A stretch of 8,799 bases of DNA, taken from contig JBKPDW010000338.1 in assembly GCA_046728115.1 (NCBI GenBank), positions 1 to 8,799 on the forward strand, in the 5' to 3' direction. The position numbers and the translations under genes were made by a program. The notes under the pieces are model-generated. The model saw nothing but the letters and a program-made list of their open reading frames with translations, searched no databases and was not told where the DNA came from. This document shows positions 1 to 5,542 of this stretch, one piece after another (position 1 is the stretch's first letter; the number at the start of each line of letters is the position of its first letter). This DNA comes from CAVSWN01 sp046728115. Its GTDB lineage: Bacteria; Acidobacteriota; Vicinamibacteria; Vicinamibacterales; CAVVIG01.

Positions 1-5
1 TAACA

Positions 6-524
6 GTGTCTGGCGCAGGCATCAGTAGTCATGCAAGACGAGAACAGAGTTCCGTTCGTCTTAACCTCGATTGGTTCGATCGCGAAACGTACAGCGATGG
101 CGAGTCCTTCGTTTTTCATGTCACGCTTGAGAATGTCGGCCGGAATGCTGTCGCGTTTCCTTGGGAACCCGATTCGAGTCGAGTTGCTACGACCCCTGAC
201 GCCGCAATATTGAAGGCGGTACTGACGATCGAGATTGATACTCGGAATCCAAGACTCATAGTACCTATCGCGACACTGTACGGTTCAAGCCTAACGCCGA
301 ACGATACCAAGGTGCTTCAGCCGGGGGCCCGCGCTGAAATCATCGCCAAAGGGCAGTGGGCGTTTATGGGTCATGAGATAAGCGAGCTCGCTCAAATGCA
401 TCTGCCGCCAGAACTCAACGTGACTGCACGCATCGGCTTCATGACCAGCATTAACGGCCATCTATACGATGCACTCAAGTCGAACAAGGTCGTGATCAGA
501 TTGGAGAGACGGAGCGGATTCTAG
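6..524 (+). CDS. Hypothetical protein, probably beta-sandwich, possibly 5'-truncated
   Basis: I do not recognise this gene. The frame is open to the left edge of the window. The GTG at position 6 gives 172 residues, but the true start could lie outside. Residues 18-170 alternate short hydrophobic strands with polar turns: a strand pair around 33-51 (SFVFHVTLENVGRNAVAFPW), another at 70-90, and the turn LQPGARAEI at 104-112. This pattern is common in Ig-like or BsuPI-like beta-sandwich domains, but no diagnostic motif is present. There is no clear signal peptide or membrane helix in the visible part. The DNA is noticeably richer in A and T than the rest of the window and uses codons such as ATA and AGA that are rare in the neighbours, so it may have been acquired separately. 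It converges on the molybdoenzyme gene with only 19 bp between the two stop codons. That it is a real gene is likely; its function is unknown. Confidence 0.6.
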   Translation: MSGAGISSHARREQSSVRLNLDWFDRETYSDGESFVFHVTLENVGRNAVAFPWEPDSSRVATTPDAAILKAVLTIEIDTRNPRLIVPIATLYGSSLTPNDTKVLQPGARAEIIAKGQWAFMGHEISELAQMHLPPELNVTARIGFMTSINGHLYDALKSNKVVIRLERRSGF

Positions 525-543
525 AAGTTAGTCGGCGAGTGCT

Positions 544-3288
544 TTAGCCGAGCGGCACCTTGTACGCCTCCAGTACCGGCCGCAGCGGGCGATCGAACCA
601 CAGCGGCCGCCGGAGGCCATCGGGTCCCGGCGCCGGCCGGGTCATGCCCAGCCACTCTTTGTAGACTTCGTGCGCCTTGTCGGTGTCCACGAAGATGTCG
701 CCATAGCGATCATCGGGTCCCGCCTTCTCGAGCGTGACGCGCTGATGCCAACAGTGCATGCCGCTCACGGGGTCCGGCTGCACGGGGAACGTCAGGTTCT
801 GGTGAACGCCGACCTCGCTCCACCAGATGCGCGCGCTGTCGGGATCCTCCGATTCGAACGGCTGCGCGCCGTGCACCTGCGAGACCTTGTAACCGCTTCC
901 CTGACGATCGATCGTGACGAGGGCCGATGCATTGCGGTTGCCGAGCTCTTCGTGCAGGCGCCAGCGTCCGAGATGGTGCGACATGCCGAGCACGCCTGGC
1001 CGGATCCCCTCGGTGACCCAGGCCCTGGTCACGAAGTACCCGATGCGCGTGCGGACCTTGACGAGGTCGCCGGTCTCGATGCCGTAACGCCCTGCGTCGC
1101 TCGTGGCGATCCACAGCGGGTTGCTGTGCGAGATCTCGTACAGCCATTTGACCGGCGATCGCGTGTGTATCAGGGTCGGCAGCCGGAAGTTCGGCAGCAG
1201 ATCGAATTCTCCCGCCTGATGGTTCAGGTCGCGCCAATGCACGTGGCCCGGGACGTAGCGTGGCACGGCGTGCTCGGGCCAGCCCCAATCAACGAGCGTC
1301 GGCGAGTAGAACTCCAGTCGACGCGACGGCGTCGTAAATCCCACGCGCGCGACGCCGTCGACGACGATGCCGATTGGAACGCCGTTCTCCAGAACGACCT
1401 GGTCGTTCTCGTCGACCACCACGGACGCGAGAGTCTCTGGCGGAAGTGGCGCTTCGTACGGCTTGTAGATGTCGTCTTTCACTTTGAACGCGCCGTACTT
1501 GCGCATGTAGGCGAGCGGTGAGAGTCCTTCGGCCGCTGCCGCTTCCGGCAGACCCGGGACTGAGTTCTCGAACATCCACCCGTAGTACTCGTCCATCGTC
1601 ACAGGCTCGCCCGGGCGATACGGCGATTCGAAATGTTTGCGGATGCCGAGCGAGCCGTCAGGATCGATGCGCCAGGTGAGCGCGGCCCAGAACTCGCTTT
1701 CTTCCCATACCTCACCCGGATTCGCCTCGTACGTGGCGTTGACAGTTTCGCCGCGCTTCTCGCGCGCGACGCGCAGCACGGGCTGACGGAATCCAAGCCA
1801 TTGTGCGGCGTGTGTCTCCTGGCTCATCGTGTCGTGGCGCTCGGTGCCGAGGCCCATCGGCAGGATGTAATCTGCGAACCAGGCGGTCTCGCTCCACGTC
1901 GGCGTCAGCGCCACGTGCAGCCCGATCTTCGATTCGTCCGTGAGCATCTCCATCCAGGAAAAGCCGTCGGGATTGGTCCACAGCGGGTTGTAGACGCGCG
2001 TGAAATAGACATCGAGCCTGCCGCGGTTTTCCTTGAGCAGATGGGGCAGCAGGAAGCTCATCTCGAAGAACGCAAGCGGATATTCACGAGGGAAGAGCAG
2101 CTCGTTCCAGTACTGCGGCGGATCGGGTGGAATGGGATGCGCGGGCACGAACTTGTTCGACAGGTGCAGGCCGACGCCGCCTCTGGTGCCGACCGATCCG
2201 GTCAGCACGACGAGCAGATACAGACACCGCGTGATCTGCCAGCCCCACAGATTGCCGGCAGCGGCGGAGCGCCAGTTGTGCGTGCTGAATCTCCTGCGCG
2301 CGCGGCCGATCGCCCGCGCGGCCTCGACAATCTGATTCGCGTCGACGCCCGTTTCGGCGGCGGCGAATTCGGGCGTGAATTCCGCGTACAGCTCCTTCAG
2401 CACAGCGATGAAGTTGTCGAATGTGACGTCGAGATCGGGCCGGCTGGCGCGCAGGTGTCCGCGCCAGTCCACCCAGGCGCGCACGAACTCGCGATCGTAG
2501 AGATCCTCGTCCAGCAGCACGTTCACCATCGCCAGCAGCAGCGCCCCTTCGGTACCTGAATAGGCCGGAAGCCAGAGGTTCGCCTTCGCGGAGGTGTTCG
2601 ACAGCCGCGGATCGACGACGATGAGCGTGGCGCCGTTGGCCTGGCCTTCGACGATGCGTTGCGCGTGCGGATTGAAGTAGTGGCCGGTTTCGAGATGCGA
2701 GGAGAGCAGCAGGATGGTCTGCGCGTTCGCGTAGTCGGGCGACGGCCGATCGTTGCCGCACCACAGAAAGTGTCCGAGCCGCGCCGACGATGAGCAGACA
2801 TTCGTGTGGCTGTTGTGGCCGTCGACGCCCCACGACTGCAGGACGCGATTGGCGTAGCCGTCCTCGCCCGGCCGGCCGACGTGATACATGATTTCGTGGC
2901 GCCGGTTCTCGAGGATCGCCTTCCGGATGCGCCCGCCGATGTCGTCGAGCGCTTCGTTCCACGAGACCTGACGCCACTTGCCGCCGCCTCGCCCTCCTTC
3001 TCGTCTGAGCGGGTACAGGATCCGGTCAGGATCTTCGAGTTGGTTGGGTGTAACGACGCCCTTCGCGCATGTGCGACCCCGGCTCCCAGGATGCAGCGGG
3101 TTGCCCTCGATCTTGCGGACCTTCAGCGTCTCCTTGTCCACATACGCCAGGATCCCGCACGCGGATTCACAGTTGAAGCAGACGCTCGGGATGATCCAGT
3201 AGTGCCGGCGGTCCTTCGTCGGCCAGCTCGTCGACTCGAAATCGACGTAGTCGTCCCACTGCGCCGGGTCAGGGTGTGTGCGGAACAT
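544..3288 (-). CDS. Molybdopterin oxidoreductase catalytic subunit, DMSO reductase family (CISM)
   Basis: Catalytic subunit of a complex iron-sulfur molybdoenzyme, 914 residues, within the family's usual size. The N-terminal [4Fe-4S] motif is C37-x2-C40-x3-C44-x29-C74, followed by Lys76, as in Nap/Fdh/Psr-type enzymes. In SHTNVC (160-165), Cys165 aligns with the SHxxxC Mo-ligand cysteine of PsrA-like proteins (inference). MGD-binding features follow: NPHAQR (206-211), VVDPRLSNT (224-232) and LTGSVGTRGG (362-371). A C-terminal molybdopterin dinucleotide-binding domain spans about 700-870 and includes LIHTRSP, GDLVKVRT and GMSHHLGRW. No twin-arginine signal precedes the cluster; the N-terminus is acidic and polar, so the protein is probably cytoplasmic. 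The long stretch at 500-660, including SPLAYMRKYGAF (590-601), and the tail resemble the phenylacetyl-CoA:acceptor oxidoreductase/SoeA-like branch. That subfamily call is from memory and tentative; sulfur-compound, sulfite or organic substrates remain possible. It lies second in the operon after the FeS-NrfD gene. The ATG has no evident Shine-Dalgarno and sits 14 nt after an octamer array. Confidence 0.93.
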   Translation of the reverse strand: MFRTHPDPAQWDDYVDFESTSWPTKDRRHYWIIPSVCFNCESACGILAYVDKETLKVRKIEGNPLHPGSRGRTCAKGVVTPNQLEDPDRILYPLRREGGRGGGKWRQVSWNEALDDIGGRIRKAILENRRHEIMYHVGRPGEDGYANRVLQSWGVDGHNSHTNVCSSSARLGHFLWCGNDRPSPDYANAQTILLLSSHLETGHYFNPHAQRIVEGQANGATLIVVDPRLSNTSAKANLWLPAYSGTEGALLLAMVNVLLDEDLYDREFVRAWVDWRGHLRASRPDLDVTFDNFIAVLKELYAEFTPEFAAAETGVDANQIVEAARAIGRARRRFSTHNWRSAAAGNLWGWQITRCLYLLVVLTGSVGTRGGVGLHLSNKFVPAHPIPPDPPQYWNELLFPREYPLAFFEMSFLLPHLLKENRGRLDVYFTRVYNPLWTNPDGFSWMEMLTDESKIGLHVALTPTWSETAWFADYILPMGLGTERHDTMSQETHAAQWLGFRQPVLRVAREKRGETVNATYEANPGEVWEESEFWAALTWRIDPDGSLGIRKHFESPYRPGEPVTMDEYYGWMFENSVPGLPEAAAAEGLSPLAYMRKYGAFKVKDDIYKPYEAPLPPETLASVVVDENDQVVLENGVPIGIVVDGVARVGFTTPSRRLEFYSPTLVDWGWPEHAVPRYVPGHVHWRDLNHQAGEFDLLPNFRLPTLIHTRSPVKWLYEISHSNPLWIATSDAGRYGIETGDLVKVRTRIGYFVTRAWVTEGIRPGVLGMSHHLGRWRLHEELGNRNASALVTIDRQGSGYKVSQVHGAQPFESEDPDSARIWWSEVGVHQNLTFPVQPDPVSGMHCWHQRVTLEKAGPDDRYGDIFVDTDKAHEVYKEWLGMTRPAPGPDGLRRPLWFDRPLRPVLEAYKVPLG

Positions 3289-3302
3289 AGATTTACAAAT
3301 TT

Positions 3303-3383
3303 AAGGATGTAAGGATCTCAAGGATCTAAGGATCTGAGGATCTGAGGATCTGAGGATCTGAGGATCAGAGGATCTGAGGATTT
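3303..3383. repeat. Octamer tandem array A (GAGGATCT type)
   Basis: Ten consecutive 8-bp units. On the + strand they read AAGGATGT, AAGGATCT, (extra C at 3319), AAGGATCT, AAGGATCT, GAGGATCT three times, GAGGATCA, GAGGATCT, GAGGATTT. The units nearest the molybdoenzyme start are the AAGG variants and the more distant ones the GAGG variants. The array ends 14 bp before the molybdoenzyme ATG, so in the transcript of that gene it reads as a pyrimidine-rich AGAUCCUC series immediately upstream of the ribosome-loading region. Eight of the units contain GATC. The units are contiguous with no spacers, so this is a simple tandem array and not CRISPR. Confidence 0.95.
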
Positions 3384-3416
3384 CTGGGTCTCTTGGGGGA
3401 TTCTAAGATGAATCCT

Positions 3417-3528
3417 CACATCGTCACATCCTCACATTCTCACATCGTCACATCCTCACATTCTCACATCGTCACATCCTCACATTCTCACATCGTCACA
3501 TCCTCACATTCTCACATCCTCACATCCT
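3417..3528. repeat. Octamer/24-mer tandem array B, inverted relative to array A
   Basis: Fourteen contiguous octamers. Four perfect copies of a 24-bp higher-order unit (CACATCGT, CACATCCT, CACATTCT) occupy 3417-3512, followed by two CACATCCT octamers at 3513-3528. A partial unit (AATCCT) precedes the array at 3411-3416. On the minus (coding) strand the units read AGGATGTG or GAGGATGT, so the core GAGGAT is shared with array A but in the opposite orientation. The array begins four bases after the TAA stop of the FeS-NrfD gene. The perfect identity of the 24-mers implies recent expansion by duplication of three-octamer blocks. Confidence 0.95.
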
Positions 3529-3532
3529 CAGA

Positions 3533-5053
3533 TTACGACAGCGGCACACTCTGTCCCGCCTCCACCCAGATGTATTCCCACACGAAGCTGCTGGCGAGGG
3601 CGGCGACTGCCGTTATGCCGAGCACCGGCGGCATATTCGTCGACACCGCGGTGGCCACCATCGCAGCCGCTGCCGGGGCCACTGCGGCCCCCCAGAACAA
3701 TCGCGCGAACGCGCCGCGGCGAATCGCCCGGGTCGCGAGCTCGCGATGGCGCGTGCCGCCCCTCGCGAGCACGTTCTCGACGACGATCAGGCCGAGATGG
3801 ATTAGCAGGGCGGCGGCCAGCGTCCACGCGAGGCCCCGCACGAATCCCGCGGCGGCCAGTCCGGGAGCGAAGAGGGCAACGAGCAAGAGTGTCGCAGCCC
3901 CTTCGGCAATCGCCTGAGCGAGCAGATCCACGGTCGACTGCGGACCCTGCCACAGATCGCGAGCCAGTCCCTGAGCGAACAGGAAGCCGGTATAGCACGT
4001 TGTCGACACCGACACTGCTACCGCCGGCCACAACAGCAGTCGCAAAACGTTCCCGTATCCGAGCCAGACGACCGCCAGCCAGAGCGTCGTGATGGCGCCT
4101 TGCACGGTCAGAAGGTACGCGCCCCACACCATCCACGATCGCCAGTTCGGGCGAGTCAGGATGTAGTAGAAGCGCTCGGGCCGTTCGAGATCGGCGATGA
4201 GCAGGATGGCCGTCAGCACGAGGAACACGAGCGAAATGACCGGGCCGACGACATTGGTCAGCGGAAAACGATCGCCGTAGATGAACGGAAGCAACAGGCT
4301 GACGAGCATCGTCCCGGTGGCGACGCCCTTGGTGAGAAGGTAGAGCGCCATGTCGAGACCCCATGGCTGCGCGTGCGGGACATCGTAGTCGACGCGCGCG
4401 TCGCCCGGTTGCAGGGAATCGGGCGCGGGCGATCCAAGCGGCCGCAGCAACACCTGACCTTCCTTGTAGATGAACGGCCTGACCGCGACTTCGGGTGTGA
4501 TGACGCTTTCGTCCGCGCCGATGTAGAACACCTTCGGGATGGTCCCCTTCTCCGGTTTGCGCACGGCCGTCGCTTCCCGCTCGGCGATGCGCGCCACCTC
4601 GCTCGCCGGATCGTCGAGGTCGCCGAAGATCCGGCACTCGGTGGGACAGACGCTCACGCACGCCGGCAGCAGCTCGTTCTCGACGCGGTTCGCGCAGAAG
4701 TTGCACTTTTCGGCCGTGTGCGTGTTCGGATCGATGAACAGCTGATCGTACGGACAGGCGACCATGCACGCGCGGCACCCGATGCACGCATCACCGTGGA
4801 GATCGACAATCCCGTCGCGTCGCTTGAAGAGCGCGTTGGTCGGACAGATTCTCGCGCACGGCGCCGCGTCGCACTGGTTGCAGAGGACCGGAAAGAAGAA
4901 CCGCTGGGTCGCGGGAAACGTTCCTTTCTCGACGGTTTTGACCCAGCAGCGATTGACTCCGACCGGGATCTGGTGCTCGGCCTTGCAGGCAATGGTGCAG
5001 GCGTGACAACCGATGCATTTTCGGAGGTCGATGGCGAAGCCGTAATTGGCCAT
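3533..5053 (-). CDS. Fused four-cluster ferredoxin / NrfD (PsrC-type) membrane quinone-reacting subunit
   Basis: A fusion of the electron-transfer and membrane-anchor subunits of a molybdoenzyme, 506 residues. Residues 1-145 are a PsrB/DmsB/NrfC-type domain with four [4Fe-4S] cysteine sets: C13/C16/C19/C23, C58/C61/C66/C70, C90/C93/C96/C100 and C117/C120/C132/C136. Residues 146-230 form a linker. About eight hydrophobic helices follow (near 233-257, 266-288, 306-332, 337-361, 375-398, 403-427, 447-470 and 474-496), the normal count for NrfD/PsrC. The stretch ADLERPERFYYILTRPNWRSW (287-307) and the C-terminal WVEAGQSVPLS are strongly NrfD-like. In most relatives these are two separate genes. 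It should pass electrons between the molybdenum subunit encoded downstream and membrane quinone. No Tat or Sec signal precedes the first cluster. It is the first gene of the operon. The ATG lacks a Shine-Dalgarno but is followed at once by the expected FAIDLRKCIGCHAC start of the domain. GTGless alternatives upstream look unnecessary. Confidence 0.93.
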   Translation of the reverse strand: MANYGFAIDLRKCIGCHACTIACKAEHQIPVGVNRCWVKTVEKGTFPATQRFFFPVLCNQCDAAPCARICPTNALFKRRDGIVDLHGDACIGCRACMVACPYDQLFIDPNTHTAEKCNFCANRVENELLPACVSVCPTECRIFGDLDDPASEVARIAEREATAVRKPEKGTIPKVFYIGADESVITPEVAVRPFIYKEGQVLLRPLGSPAPDSLQPGDARVDYDVPHAQPWGLDMALYLLTKGVATGTMLVSLLLPFIYGDRFPLTNVVGPVISLVFLVLTAILLIADLERPERFYYILTRPNWRSWMVWGAYLLTVQGAITTLWLAVVWLGYGNVLRLLLWPAVAVSVSTTCYTGFLFAQGLARDLWQGPQSTVDLLAQAIAEGAATLLLVALFAPGLAAAGFVRGLAWTLAAALLIHLGLIVVENVLARGGTRHRELATRAIRRGAFARLFWGAAVAPAAAAMVATAVSTNMPPVLGITAVAALASSFVWEYIWVEAGQSVPLS

Positions 5054-5068
5054 TCGGCGCGAGCAGGG

Positions 5069-5077
5069 ACTATATCA
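5069..5077 (-). promoter_or_regulatory. Candidate extended -10 promoter of the molybdoenzyme operon
   Basis: The minus strand reads TGATATAGT, matching the extended -10 form TGnTATAaT with one deviation. No good -35 is visible, which is tolerated for extended -10 promoters. Transcription would begin about 7 bp downstream, near 5062, only about 9 nt from the ATG at 5053. The mRNA would then have almost no leader, in agreement with the missing Shine-Dalgarno. This is a single short motif match, so the call is tentative. Confidence 0.3.
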
Positions 5078-5143
5078 CGCAGGAAATTCGACGCTTCCGT
5101 CGGTGGCGCAACGACACAACAGTACAAGCAAAAGCGCCCGATC

Positions 5144-5173
5144 GCGACTACCCGGCGGTTGGCCGGTGGTCGC
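5144..5173. repeat. Inverted repeat in the divergent promoter region
   Basis: GCGACTACC (5144-5152) and GGTGGTCGC (5165-5173) pair over nine positions with one G-T pair, around a 12-nt loop. It lies about 90 bp upstream of the FeS-NrfD start, beyond the candidate -10, so it could be an operator or an activator-binding site for either divergent gene. In high-GC DNA such a dyad can also arise by chance. Confidence 0.35.
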
Positions 5174-5542
5174 CTGTCTCAGTGTTCGATTCCGACGTGT
5201 TTCGTCGCCACGCACAGCACCGTTCTCAGGTGCTCAACTGCGACGTCGACCTGGTTGTGCGGACGAAGACCGCCTGATGCGCGTGGCACCGGTTGTCGAG
5301 CTTTGAAACGGGACACGCGCGAACACGTGCTCCTTCAACGGGCGTTCCCCAGCGCGCCGAAGAGCACCGTCAGCGCCAACATCAGGCGGGGCTGCCCACC
5401 GATTCGCTGACGACATGTTGCTCGCGTCGGTCACGCTATTGTCGATTCAATGTCATTTTGGTGAGTCGGCGATCTCGCTCGACAGAGGGCTGCGGCATTT
5501 ACGAAACCGTAATCGCGGCACGGACGTTGCTCGGCGAACCCC

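Larger units (their letters stand above)
3303..3528. repeat. Composite imperfect inverted repeat made of arrays A and B
   Basis: Arrays A and B keep the same 8-bp register in opposite orientation. GAGGATT at 3376-3382 is the exact reverse complement of AATCCTC at 3411-3417, leaving a 28-nt loop. Moving outward, about six of every eight positions pair, with mismatches recurring at the same octamer positions. A transcript running from the FeS-NrfD gene into the molybdoenzyme gene would contain (GAGGAUGU)n followed by (AGAUCCUC)n, able to fold into a long, slippery hairpin ending just before the downstream start codon. Any effect on transcript processing or translation is inference. Confidence 0.75.
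5054..5542. other. Divergent intergenic region, no convincing gene
   Basis: This 489-bp gap separates two divergent genes. Short open frames cross it on both strands, but their translations are Arg/Ser/Pro-rich, lack domain character, and look like GC-driven chance frames. It must hold the promoters of both flanking units. Visible elements are a candidate extended -10 on the minus strand near 5069-5077, an inverted repeat at 5144-5173, an 8-bp palindrome CGACGTCG at 5241-5248, and a short TTACG/CGTAA dyad at 5499-5512, about 30 bp before the + strand GTG. No sigma70 -35/-10 pair for the + strand gene could be assigned with confidence. Confidence 0.55.

Noticed and set aside
532..551. Possible terminator hairpin between the two convergent stop codons at the left
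   Set aside because: Only a 5-bp stem with a 10-nt loop and no T-tract.
670..2559. Long plus-strand frames opposite the molybdoenzyme gene (670-1521, 1633-2559)
   Set aside because: Arg/Val/Asp-rich antisense shadows of a strongly supported gene in GC-rich DNA.
2084..2977. Minus-strand 297-codon frame inside the molybdoenzyme gene
   Set aside because: Arg-rich out-of-frame shadow; the main frame is continuous with all expected motifs, so no frameshift is needed.
3303..3528. CRISPR array
   Set aside because: Units are 8 bp and contiguous, with no unique spacers and no cas genes.
3393..3917. Plus-strand frame encoding repeated HIVTSSHS octapeptides
   Set aside because: The peptide repeat is only the 24-bp array translated, and the rest is antisense to the FeS-NrfD gene; no domain character.
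5284..5297. Sigma54-like TGGCAC element
   Set aside because: The TTG partner is at the wrong spacing and the GC dinucleotide is missing.
5046..5306. Small plus-strand frame of 86 codons in the divergent gap
   Set aside because: Arg/Ser/Pro-rich, no ribosome-binding site, no family resemblance.
4100..5410. Plus-strand 436-codon frame across the FeS-NrfD gene and intergenic region
   Set aside because: Mostly antisense to the cysteine-motif domain; charged composition with no recognisable fold.
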